Positions 1 through 5,840 are shown, counted from the stretch's first letter. The stretch: DNA of 7,501 nt from Flavobacterium sp. (GCA_018062725.1 JAGORP010000101.1:1-7501), one strand, 5' to 3'. The notes: generated by a model from the sequence alone, not told the origin. Numbers and translations: made by a program.

Positions 1-529
1 GTAATTCTGTTTTGGCCGTTTCGTCTACTACACCATATTGTTCTTTATAGCTTTTTATCAAATGGGTGGCCCCTTCGGGTCTTGGTCCCCATGATCCTTT
101 TAATTCCAATGATTCGGCATCTAAAATAATCACTTTGGGTATTGCTTTTCCACCATTAGTTAAAAAGAAATTCATGAGTCTTTCATTTTCATCTCTAAAA
201 ACCAACTTCATGGTAATTTTATCACTCACAGAAGCAATTTTAAACAAAACCGGTACAATTTGAGCGGCATCACCACACCAACCTTCCGAAAGCACTAACC
301 AAATATATTCCTTTTTTAAAGCGTGTATTTTTTCAATCACTTCATCAGTAACATGAATGGTTTTGTCTAGGCGATGCATTCGGGTTTCGTTAAGTTTACT
401 GTAATGCAACAACTCTTCACTTTGCTCGTTACCGGTCGATTTTCCTTCTGCTAATAAATCAGTAACTATCTTTCTGTATTCGGGGTACGAAATGCCTTTT
501 ACAACTCCTTGTGCGATTTCTGTTTTCAT
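1..529 (-). CDS. Thioredoxin-like family protein, 3' end outside window
   Basis: Reading the minus strand from the ATG at 527-529 gives 176 open codons to the window edge, so the C-terminus is missing. The protein starts MKTEIAQGVVKGISY. It has a helical N-terminal part (about 1-70), then a thioredoxin-like core: a beta strand (YIWLVLSEG, 75-83), W84-C85-G86-D87-A88-A89-Q90 at the active-site position, and K129-A-I-P131-K with the expected cis-proline, followed by VIILD. This matches the Thioredoxin_9-type families common in Flavobacteria. The usual CxxC is replaced by CGDA, and C85 is the only cysteine in the visible part, so classical dithiol-disulfide exchange is unlikely. A thiol-dependent or purely structural role is possible. 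No signal peptide is seen, so it is probably cytoplasmic. It is transcribed divergently from tag. The fold is fairly secure; the function is unknown. Confidence 0.85.
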   Translation of the reverse strand, partial: MKTEIAQGVVKGISYPEYRKIVTDLLAEGKSTGNEQSEELLHYSKLNETRMHRLDKTIHVTDEVIEKIHALKKEYIWLVLSEGWCGDAAQIVPVLFKIASVSDKITMKLVFRDENERLMNFFLTNGGKAIPKVIILDAESLELKGSWGPRPEGATHLIKSYKEQYGVVDETAKTEL

Positions 530-546
530 TTTTAAATCATTATTTG

Positions 547-558
547 TGTAAATTTACA
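547..558. promoter_or_regulatory. 12-bp perfect palindrome in divergent promoter region
   Basis: TGTAAATTTACA is a perfect inverted repeat in the 68-bp spacer between the divergently transcribed thioredoxin-like gene and tag. Its core TAAATTTA matches 7 of 8 positions of the Bacteroidota -7 element TAnnTTTG on both strands. On the minus strand a TTG lies 16 bp upstream of it, near the expected -33 element; on the plus strand I see no good TTG partner. It could be a shared symmetric promoter core or an operator. The palindrome is directly visible; its role is inferred. Confidence 0.4.
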
Positions 559-597
559 ACTAATTCAAAAAGCAATACGTAACAAAAATCACAAAGC

Positions 598-1155
598 ATG
601 GAAAAAAAACGTTGTGCCTGGTGCGAAAAAGACGATTTATACCGCAATTATCACGATAACGAATGGGGAAATCCCGTGTATGATGATGCTACTATCTTTG
701 AATTTTTGGTTTTGGAAACCTTTCAAGCGGGATTGAGTTGGTATACTATTTTGGCCAAACGCGAGAATTTTAGAAAAGCCTTCGACAACTTCGATTATAA
801 CAAAATAGCTGTTTATACAGATGCAAAAATGGAGGCTTTAAAAGAAGATGCAGGCATCATCCGAAATGGCTTAAAAATCAAAGCAACAGTAACCAATGCG
901 CAAGCTTTTATAAAAGTACAGGAAGAGTTTGGAAGTTTTTCCCAATACATTTGGGGATTTGTAGGTGGAAAACCGATAGACAACAACCCGAAATCGTTAA
1001 AAGACGTACAAGCGACCACTGAAATATCGGACCAATTGAGCAAAGATTTGAAAAAACGAGGATTCAAATTTGTAGGTTCCACTGTAGTGTATGCCCACAT
1101 GCAAGCCACCGGAATGGTCAATGATCACGTGGAAGATTGCTGGAGAAGAAGTTAG
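598..1155 (+). CDS. tag: DNA-3-methyladenine glycosylase I
   Basis: This 185-residue protein is a full-length Tag enzyme, a helix-hairpin-helix superfamily glycosylase that excises 3-methyladenine from alkylated DNA and starts base excision repair. The diagnostic YHDNEWG block is at 18-24, followed by the LETFQAGLSW block (39-48), which carries the Glu (E40) and Trp (W48) aligned with E. coli Glu38 and Trp46 of the base-binding pocket. The four zinc ligands of the family are all present: C6, H19, H177 and C181, each offset by two from E. coli Cys4, His17, His175 and Cys179. The LKKRGFKFVGST block (about 151-162) and the NDHVEDC terminus also match. C9 gives an extra CxxC near the N-terminus. 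The ATG at 598 leaves the usual short leader before the first zinc ligand. The downstream VF530 gene begins 33 bp after the stop and is probably co-transcribed. Confidence 0.97.
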   Translation: MEKKRCAWCEKDDLYRNYHDNEWGNPVYDDATIFEFLVLETFQAGLSWYTILAKRENFRKAFDNFDYNKIAVYTDAKMEALKEDAGIIRNGLKIKATVTNAQAFIKVQEEFGSFSQYIWGFVGGKPIDNNPKSLKDVQATTEISDQLSKDLKKRGFKFVGSTVVYAHMQATGMVNDHVEDCWRRS

Positions 1156-1171
1156 AAAAAAGTATTCAGTC

Positions 1172-1185
1172 GCAGTAAGCAGTAA
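1172..1185 (+). repeat. Two tandem GCAGTAA copies before the VF530 gene
   Basis: GCAGTAA occurs twice head to tail (1172-1178 and 1179-1185), preceded by a further CAGT at 1167-1170. It fills much of the 33-bp gap between tag and the VF530 gene, ending three bases before its start codon. No function is evident; it may be a slippage product or part of a longer dispersed repeat. Confidence 0.5.
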
Positions 1186-1188
1186 AAT

Positions 1189-1413
1189 ATGATAAAAAAC
1201 AACGACCCACTTCACGGTATCACCTTAAAAACCATTGTAGAACAATTGGTTGACTTTTATGGCTTTGACACGTTGGCAGAACTAATTAACATTAAATGCT
1301 TTAAAGATAATCCATCGGTTAAGTCGAGTCTGACTTTTTTACGCAAAACCGATTGGGCCAGAAAAAAAGTAGAGGAATTGTATGTGAAAAACTTGCCGAA
1401 GTTGGAAAATTAA
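1189..1413 (+). CDS. VF530 family (DUF2132) small protein
   Basis: This 74-residue protein matches the VF530/DUF2132 family along its whole length. The family signature is clear: [18 protein letters not shown] (4-21), then [15 protein letters not shown] (24-38), [18 protein letters not shown] (41-58) and a basic helical end ([10 protein letters not shown]). The family takes its name from a Vibrio fischeri protein of known structure and is usually annotated as a possible DNA-binding protein; its cellular role is not established as far as I know. There is no signal peptide or membrane segment. It probably shares the tag transcript, which loosely fits a DNA-related role, but that is only context. 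Its TAA stop at 1411-1413 overlaps the stop of the convergent aat gene. Confidence 0.92.
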   Translation: MIKNNDPLHGITLKTIVEQLVDFYGFDTLAELINIKCFKDNPSVKSSLTFLRKTDWARKKVEELYVKNLPKLEN

Positions 1414-2048
1414 TGCTTCTTCAAAATGTCTATAAAATCCTCTCTTGGAATTTCACGACAGCCCAAACTCGCCAAATGATCATTATACATCTGGCAATCT
1501 AATAGTTCGTATTTGTTTTTCTTTAGATAAGCCACAAGTGCTATAAATGCCACTTTGGAAGCATTACTCATCAACGAAAACATGCTTTCACCACAAAACA
1601 CATGATCCATGTCAACCCCATACAAACCACCTACCAATTGGTGCTCAAACCACACCTCAACCGACATGGCGCGTCCTATTTCGTGTAAAAAAGTATAGGA
1701 ATCAAGCATTTCATCGGTAATCCAAGTGCCGTGTTGTCCTTCTCGTTTGATTTGTTGGCAATTTTTCATGACACCTCTAAAGTCTTTATTGAAGGTTACT
1801 TCATAAATACCTTTATTAATCACATTTCGCATGCTTTTAGACGGTTTGAATTCTTCTGGGAACAACACCATTCGATCGGCGGGACACCACCACATAATGG
1901 GATCGTTATCATCAAACCATGGAAAAATACCGTTTTTATACGCCAAAAGTAAACGCTCCGGAGACAAATCACCACCAATAGCTAAGATGCCTTCTTTGGA
2001 GGTTTGCTCGACAGGTGGAAAGTATAATTCTTTGGTGATGAAATACAT
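1410..2048 (-). CDS. aat: Leucyl/phenylalanyl-tRNA-protein transferase
   Basis: This 212-residue protein is a complete Aat enzyme. It transfers Leu or Phe from aminoacyl-tRNA to the N-terminus of proteins bearing a basic N-terminal residue, making N-degrons read by ClpS and degraded by ClpAP-type proteases in the cytoplasm. Family blocks appear in order: [20 protein letters not shown] (25-44), WWCP (53-56), the GTWI region (107-110), GGLYG (140-144), GESMFS (153-158), SNASK (161-165) and LLDCQ (182-186), then HLASLG (191-196). By alignment from memory E154 and Q186 correspond to catalytic-site residues of the E. coli enzyme. Length is typical. The ATG at 2046-2048 gives the usual short N-terminal extension before GGDL. 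The upstream spacer holds a terminator-like hairpin, so aat may have its own promoter, although none stands out. Confidence 0.97.
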   Translation of the reverse strand: MYFITKELYFPPVEQTSKEGILAIGGDLSPERLLLAYKNGIFPWFDDNDPIMWWCPADRMVLFPEEFKPSKSMRNVINKGIYEVTFNKDFRGVMKNCQQIKREGQHGTWITDEMLDSYTFLHEIGRAMSVEVWFEHQLVGGLYGVDMDHVFCGESMFSLMSNASKVAFIALVAYLKKNKYELLDCQMYNDHLASLGCREIPREDFIDILKKH

Positions 2049-2064
2049 ATTTTTAAATTTTCAA

Positions 2065-2087
2065 ATTCCAATTACAACATTCCAATT
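2065..2087. repeat. ATTCCAATT pair at 14-bp spacing
   Basis: ATTCCAATT occurs at 2065-2073 and again at 2079-2087, 14 bp apart start to start. Its reverse complement AATTGGAAT is at 2124-2132, inside the loop and arm of the neighbouring hairpin, so the whole spacer upstream of aat is built from a few related words. Function unknown. Confidence 0.5.
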
Positions 2088-2106
2088 TATGAAACTTTTG
2101 AATAAA

Positions 2107-2141
2107 AAATCCCAAAAACCTTCAATTGGAATTTGGGATTT
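2107..2141 (-). terminator. Inverted repeat, probable terminator of the DUF3127 unit
   Basis: AAATCCCAAA (2107-2116) pairs perfectly with TTTGGGATTT (2132-2141) around a 15-base loop. Read on the minus strand the hairpin lies about 30 bases after the DUF3127 stop codon and its second arm runs into a stretch of T (TTTGGGATTTTTT), as in intrinsic terminators. The stem has only three G-C pairs, so it would be weak. It could also be part of an intergenic repeat element, since the loop contains AATTGGAAT, the complement of two nearby words. Confidence 0.45.
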
Positions 2142-2159
2142 GACTTTTGGGATTTGGCT
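2132..2159. repeat. 14-bp tandem duplication in the aat/DUF3127 spacer
   Basis: TTTGGGATTTGACT (2132-2145) is followed directly by TTTGGGATTTGGCT (2146-2159), identical at 13 of 14 positions. The first copy supplies one arm of the terminator-like hairpin, so the duplication provides an alternative second arm for the same stem. Confidence 0.6.
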
Positions 2160-2171
2160 TTTTAATGCTAA

Positions 2172-2549
2172 TTAAAAAGGTAAATCGTCGTGTTCTTCTT
2201 CGTTAAAGCTTGGCGCTGGTTCGAACGCTTGAGCTGCTGGCATTGCTGGCATTGGCTGACCCGCAGGTGCTTCTTGTTGTAAACGCTCAATTCTCCATCC
2301 TTGAATGGTGTTGAAATATTTCGTTTCGCCTTGTGGGTTTACCCATTCGCGACCTCTTAAATTAATCGACACTTTTACTTGCTCACCTGGTTGGAAGTTA
2401 TTCAAATCATCCACTTTTGCTTGCGTAAATTCTATCATTATCGTTTGTGGATATTGCTCTTCCGTTGTAACCACTAACTCTCTTTTCTTAAATGATGCAC
2501 TAACCTCTTGTGTTGGGTTAATCACTTTAATTCTTCCTGTAACTTCCAT
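2172..2549 (-). CDS. DUF3127 domain protein with SSB-like C-terminal tail
   Basis: This is a 125-residue protein when started at the ATG at 2547-2549. An in-frame ATG 13 codons earlier lies inside the flavin reductase gene, and the conserved family start is MEVTGRIKVINPTQEVS, so the shorter form is preferred. Residues 1-90 form the DUF3127 domain, a Bacteroidota family of small beta-rich, probably OB-fold-like proteins; the blocks SFKKRELVVTTEEQYPQ (19-35), IEFTQAKVDDLNNF (39-52), GEQVKVSINLRGREW (55-69) and KYFNTIQGWRIER (77-89) are clear. Residues 91-115 are a flexible Ala/Pro/Gln-rich linker, and the protein ends NEEEHDDLPF, which closely resembles the acidic partner-binding tip of single-stranded-DNA-binding proteins (DDxPF). 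A nucleic-acid-associated role is therefore plausible but inferred. It lies 14 bp after the flavin reductase stop and is likely co-transcribed with it. Confidence 0.92.
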   Translation of the reverse strand: MEVTGRIKVINPTQEVSASFKKRELVVTTEEQYPQTIMIEFTQAKVDDLNNFQPGEQVKVSINLRGREWVNPQGETKYFNTIQGWRIERLQQEAPAGQPMPAMPAAQAFEPAPSFNEEEHDDLPF

Positions 2550-2563
2550 TGCTCTTAAATTTA

Positions 2564-3436
2564 TTATTTGGCTAACAATACTTTCCATGCCGAAAGTATG
2601 TCTTGTTTTTCTAGATATTCTTTGGCTAACTGATTGACTTTGTGACGGTCATCAGCACTCAAAACGGCTTTAATTGTAAAATTTTCTTGGACAAATATAG
2701 CAATTTCTTCTTCCGTGGGCAAGGCTTCGATATTTCCTAACATTCCCAAATCATTGCCCGTAAAAAATCCGTTTTCTTTAATAAAATCTGGAATCGCATC
2801 AACGCCAATTCCTAGCGTAACCAAGGGTTTTGGCACTTCAAACAATCCCATATTGGAACGCGAATACCAATTCCCACCCAAACGGGAAACCAAGTCAATT
2901 TTATGCTGATCAATCACGCCATTTTCATCCAAAACGGCTTCATTGACATGCACACGAACCACTTCACAAATGATTAAGTTCCCGGCGCCACCTTCGGTTC
3001 CTAAATGAATCACTTCGTTGACTTTACATTCAAATTGTACGGGCGATTCGGCCACACGAGCTGGTTTTACGATATCAGAGGCAACGGCTGTTAACCCTGC
3101 TTTTTCAAATTCGTTTACCCCTTCGGCATATTCAGTACTTGATAAGGACATTTGTTGCACGATATCATAATTCACTACATTAATCACCACTTCTTTGGTG
3201 GCCATAGCGTTTTCCAAAGTATGTTTAGTGGTATTGCCTCGCACGCGTCTCGCAGGAGAAAAAACCAAAATTGGCGGATTCGCACTAAACACATTGAAAA
3301 AACTAAACGGAGACAAATTAGGTCGGCCTTCTTCGTCTATTGTACTGGCAAAAGCAATAGGTCGTGGTGCAATAGCTCCCTGCAAATAACCTTGCAATTG
3401 CGGAGTAGGGATGTCTTTTGGAGAAAAACTTTTCAT
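2564..3436 (-). CDS. Flavin reductase-like (FMN-binding split barrel) protein
   Basis: This 290-residue protein belongs to the flavin reductase/flavoredoxin-like family, which binds FMN in a split beta-barrel, usually as a dimer. Residues about 15-200 hold the domain: GAIAPRPIAFAST (20-32) at the start of the barrel, NLSPFSFFNVFSANPP (40-55) and PARRVRGNTTKHTLEN (61-76), which line the flavin phosphate and ring site, then YAEGVNEFEKAGL (103-115) and SPVQFECKVNEVIHLG (131-146). SRLGGNWYSR (184-193) is the conserved end of this subfamily. The C-terminal about 90 residues are helical and of unknown role. No signal peptide is seen; it is likely cytosolic. The physiological substrate cannot be told from sequence. 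It is the first gene of a minus-strand unit followed by DUF3127, and it is transcribed divergently from the histidine kinase. Confidence 0.93.
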   Translation of the reverse strand: MKSFSPKDIPTPQLQGYLQGAIAPRPIAFASTIDEEGRPNLSPFSFFNVFSANPPILVFSPARRVRGNTTKHTLENAMATKEVVINVVNYDIVQQMSLSSTEYAEGVNEFEKAGLTAVASDIVKPARVAESPVQFECKVNEVIHLGTEGGAGNLIICEVVRVHVNEAVLDENGVIDQHKIDLVSRLGGNWYSRSNMGLFEVPKPLVTLGIGVDAIPDFIKENGFFTGNDLGMLGNIEALPTEEEIAIFVQENFTIKAVLSADDRHKVNQLAKEYLEKQDILSAWKVLLAK

Positions 3437-3438
3437 CT

Positions 3439-3454
3439 CTTTTACTATATTTAT
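3439..3454. repeat. Direct repeat copy 1 (CTTTTACTATATTTAT)
   Basis: This 16-bp word recurs without mismatch at 3554-3569, 115 bp away in the same orientation. This copy ends the 5' leader of the flavin reductase gene, two bases upstream of its start codon. Together the two copies bracket almost the whole divergent spacer. Confidence 0.7.
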
Positions 3455-3509
3455 TATTTACAGTTGATGGAACTTGCTTCGCTTTGTTTCGTTATAAACT
3501 GATTTGGAA

Positions 3510-3544
3510 CAAAAGTAAGAAAAGAACAAAGAAAATAGAGCAAA
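3510..3544 (-). promoter_or_regulatory. Candidate promoter of the flavin reductase unit
   Basis: On the minus strand TACTTTTG (3510-3517) is an exact match to the Bacteroidota -7 consensus TAnnTTTG. A TTTG at 3541-3544 lies 23 bp upstream, at the long edge of the expected spacing for the -33 element. A second TTTG (3527-3530) is too close. Transcription would begin near 3503 and give a leader of roughly 65 bases. The -7 match is clear; the promoter call is inferred. Confidence 0.45.
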
Positions 3545-3554
3545 GAAAATAGAC
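3527..3554. repeat. 14-bp tandem duplication in divergent spacer
   Basis: CAAAGAAAATAGAG (3527-3540) is followed directly by CAAAGAAAATAGAC (3541-3554), 13 of 14 bases identical. Each copy begins with CAAA, the complement of TTTG, so the duplication places two potential -33 elements at different distances from the minus-strand -7 element at 3510-3517. The last base is also the first base of the second copy of the 16-bp direct repeat. Confidence 0.6.
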
Positions 3555-3569
3555 TTTTACTATATTTAT
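3554..3569. repeat. Direct repeat copy 2 (CTTTTACTATATTTAT)
   Basis: This is a perfect copy of the word at 3439-3454. It ends 16 bases before the histidine kinase start codon. It contains TATATTTA (3561-3568), 7 of 8 matches to the -7 consensus on the plus strand, but with no TTG partner at a suitable distance. Confidence 0.7.
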
Positions 3570-3585
3570 CCACTCAAGAAACTAT

Positions 3586-4737
3586 ATGATTTTTTCAAAC
3601 CGTAGAAACGCCATGCGTTGGATAATAGTAGGCCTTTCGTTCCTAATCATTGTTTTGATTTTATGGAATACCTATTCTTTTTTCCAAATTTTTAAAGAAG
3701 AAGAACGCAACAAAATGGAATTGTGGGCTACCGCGCAAAAGTCGCTTCATAATGCTGGCGACAATACCGATGTCGATTTACCGCTTCAAATTATCACCAA
3801 CAATACGACGATTCCTAATATTTTAACCAACGAAAAAGACAGTATTTTAGGCAGTAACAACATTGATGAAGAAATTGTTAACGACCCTAAGCAATCGAAA
3901 ATGCTACTGGAACAATTCAAAAAAGCCAACAATAGAATTAGAATTAGAATCGACGAGAATAGTTTTCAATACTTGTATTATGCCAATTCGCCTTTGCTGA
4001 GTAAATTAAAATATTATCCGGTGGCACTGCTACTGATTATTTTTCTCTTTGGTGCTCTAGTGTATAATTATTACAAAACCAACAAAATTTCAGGACAAAA
4101 CAAACTTTGGGCGGGAATGGCTAAAGAAACAGCCCATCAAATCGGCACTCCTCTTTCCTCGTTGATTGGTTGGGTAGAAATCATGAAAGCTGATAATGTC
4201 GATGAAACCACTGTTGTCGAAATTGAAAAAGACATCAACCGTTTGCTTCAAATTACTGATCGTTTTTCTAAAATCGGATCAGAACCCGTATTAGAAGAAA
4301 AAGACATCATTGCCGAAACCTATACTGCCTACGAATACTTACAATCCCGTTTTTCAGGTCAGGTGACTTTCGATTTTCAAGCCCCTGAAAAATCACTTAA
4401 AGTCAATATAAATCCTGTTTTACATAGTTGGACCATTGAAAATTTAGTCAAAAATGCAATTGACGCCATGCGCGGTCGAGGGGACATTAAAATCGTAATG
4501 GTAGAAGAAGGCCCATTTATCAAAATTAAAATCTCCGATACTGGAAAAGGGATTGCCAAAAATCAATTTCAAAAAGTATTTGAACCCGGTTTTACCACTA
4601 AAAAAAGAGGTTGGGGATTAGGGCTTTCGCTTACCAAACGAATCGTGGAAGAATATCACAAAGGAAAAATTAAAGTGGCACATTCGGAACTTAATAAAGG
4701 AACCACTTTTCAAATCAGTTATAGAAAATGCAGTTAA
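3586..4737 (+). CDS. Membrane-bound sensor histidine kinase
   Basis: This 383-residue protein has a short cytosolic start, a first membrane segment (about 12-33), an extracytoplasmic region of about 110 residues without a recognised domain, a second membrane segment (about 144-162) and a cytosolic kinase core. The H-box is KETAHQIGTPLSSLIGWVEI with the phosphoacceptor H184. The ATPase domain shows the N-box ENLVKNAIDAM (285-295), G1 DTGKGI (318-323), F-box FEPGFTTKK (332-340), G2 GWGLGLS (342-348) and KGTTF (371-375). No catalytic motif is missing, so it should be an active autokinase. The residue after H184 is Gln rather than the usual acidic residue. No response regulator gene lies within the window. 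The first ATG at 3586 is chosen because a short polar N-terminus before the membrane helix fits the family; Met10 is an alternative. It heads an operon with the next two genes, overlapping the next by 10 bp. The signal is unknown. Confidence 0.95.
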   Translation: MIFSNRRNAMRWIIVGLSFLIIVLILWNTYSFFQIFKEEERNKMELWATAQKSLHNAGDNTDVDLPLQIITNNTTIPNILTNEKDSILGSNNIDEEIVNDPKQSKMLLEQFKKANNRIRIRIDENSFQYLYYANSPLLSKLKYYPVALLLIIFLFGALVYNYYKTNKISGQNKLWAGMAKETAHQIGTPLSSLIGWVEIMKADNVDETTVVEIEKDINRLLQITDRFSKIGSEPVLEEKDIIAETYTAYEYLQSRFSGQVTFDFQAPEKSLKVNINPVLHSWTIENLVKNAIDAMRGRGDIKIVMVEEGPFIKIKISDTGKGIAKNQFQKVFEPGFTTKKRGWGLGLSLTKRIVEEYHKGKIKVAHSELNKGTTFQISYRKCS

Positions 4738-5840
4738 GTTATTGGGAAATAAAAAATTGGTTTACCGATGTCGATTATACGATTGTGGGCAGTGGAATTG
4801 TGGGATTACATACCGCTTTGCGTTTGCGGGAACGTTTTCCGGACAGTAAAATTCTAATTCTCGAAAAAGGAATGTTACCCGAAGGTGCCAGTACTAAAAA
4901 TGCCGGTTTCGCTTGTTTTGGAAGTCTATCGGAAATCATTGACGACCTAAAATCACATACCGAAGAAGAAGTGATACAACTGGTTCAAAAACGTTGGAAC
5001 GGCCTTCAATTACTACGCAAAAACCTAAGTGATGCAGCCATTGATTTTAAACCTCATGGGGGTTACGAATTGTTTTTAGAAAACGATGAAACGACCTATA
5101 CCGAATGTTTGCAAAAACTTCCGTTTATCAATGAATTGCTACGACCATTATTTCGAAATGAGGTCTTTGAAAAAAATGTCGATCGTTTTGGCTTTCAGAA
5201 CATTAAAGAATACACCATATTCAATCCGTTTGAAGCCCAAATTGACACCGGGAACATGATGCAAGCGTTGTTGAAAAAAGTATATCAAAACGGCATTCTG
5301 ATTTTGAACAACCAAACCGTAAAAAACTTCACCGATACCGGAAATGCGGTAGAAATTGAAGTAAACGATTATAGTTTTAGTACCCAAAAACTTTTGTTTG
5401 CCACCAATGGATTTGCCAGTGAACTCACTCAAGGCGAAGTAAAACCGGCGCGGGCACAAGTTTTAATCACCGAGCCCATTCCGAATTTGGATATTAAAGG
5501 CACGTTTCATCTCGACAAAGGCTATTACTATTTCCGAAATATTAATGACCGAATCTTATTGGGTGGCGGTCGTAACTTAGACTTTGAAGGCGAAACCACG
5601 ACGTCACTCCAACAAACAGAATTGATCCAGAATAAATTGGAAGAATTACTAAAAACCGTAATTTTGCCTCAAACTGATTTTAAAGTGGCCCACCGATGGA
5701 GTGGCATTATGGGAGTTGGCGCCCATAAAAGCCCCATCGTGAAATCCTTGTCGAACAATGTGTTTTGCGGTGTTCGTATGGGTGGCATGGGGGTAGCTAT
5801 TGGCAGTTTAATTGGACAAGAATTAGCAGATTTAGTATAA
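4728..5840 (+). CDS. FAD-dependent oxidoreductase, DAO family
   Basis: This 370-residue protein belongs to the DAO (D-amino-acid oxidase/glycine oxidase-like) flavoprotein superfamily. After a short leader the Rossmann motif reads IVGSGIVGL (19-27; glycines 21, 23 and 26) with E46 at the end of the second strand to bind the FAD ribose. GASTKNAGFACFGS (53-66) fits the FAD-diphosphate loop. LLFATNGF (222-229), KPARAQVLITEP (239-250), YYYFR (266-270), LLGGGRN (277-283) and HRWSGIMG (322-329) are typical of the substrate domain, and VRMGGMGVAIGS (349-360) closes the FAD site. All cofactor motifs are intact. The substrate is probably a primary or secondary amine or amino acid, but it cannot be named. 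No signal peptide is seen. The start overlaps the kinase gene by 10 bp, and the stop directly abuts the mtgA start, suggesting translational coupling. Confidence 0.93.
   Translation: MQLSYWEIKNWFTDVDYTIVGSGIVGLHTALRLRERFPDSKILILEKGMLPEGASTKNAGFACFGSLSEIIDDLKSHTEEEVIQLVQKRWNGLQLLRKNLSDAAIDFKPHGGYELFLENDETTYTECLQKLPFINELLRPLFRNEVFEKNVDRFGFQNIKEYTIFNPFEAQIDTGNMMQALLKKVYQNGILILNNQTVKNFTDTGNAVEIEVNDYSFSTQKLLFATNGFASELTQGEVKPARAQVLITEPIPNLDIKGTFHLDKGYYYFRNINDRILLGGGRNLDFEGETTTSLQQTELIQNKLEELLKTVILPQTDFKVAHRWSGIMGVGAHKSPIVKSLSNNVFCGVRMGGMGVAIGSLIGQELADLV

Noticed and set aside
66..263. Plus-strand open frame of 65 codons at the left edge
   Set aside because: It is antisense to the thioredoxin-like gene, whose minus-strand frame is open throughout and carries a recognisable active-site block.
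813..1121. Minus-strand open frame of 102 codons opposite tag
   Set aside because: It is antisense to a complete Tag enzyme with all zinc ligands, and its translation has no family resemblance.
1831..2175. Plus-strand open frame of 114 codons opposite aat
   Set aside because: It is antisense to a well-supported gene, runs on through the repeat spacer and shows no recognisable motif; it is a shadow frame.
2550..2588. N-terminal 13-residue extension of the DUF3127 protein (MESIVSQIINLRA)
   Set aside because: It lies mostly inside the end of the flavin reductase gene in another frame, and the conserved family start is MEVTGRIKVINP at 2549, so it is not part of the annotated protein.
3561..3568. 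TATATTTA as the -7 element of the histidine kinase operon
   Set aside because: It matches 7 of 8 positions but lacks a TTG at a suitable distance and would leave a leader of only about 10 bases.
3613..3615. Alternative histidine kinase start at Met10
   Set aside because: It would begin directly at the first membrane helix; the short polar N-terminus from 3586 is typical for this kinase type. It cannot be fully excluded.
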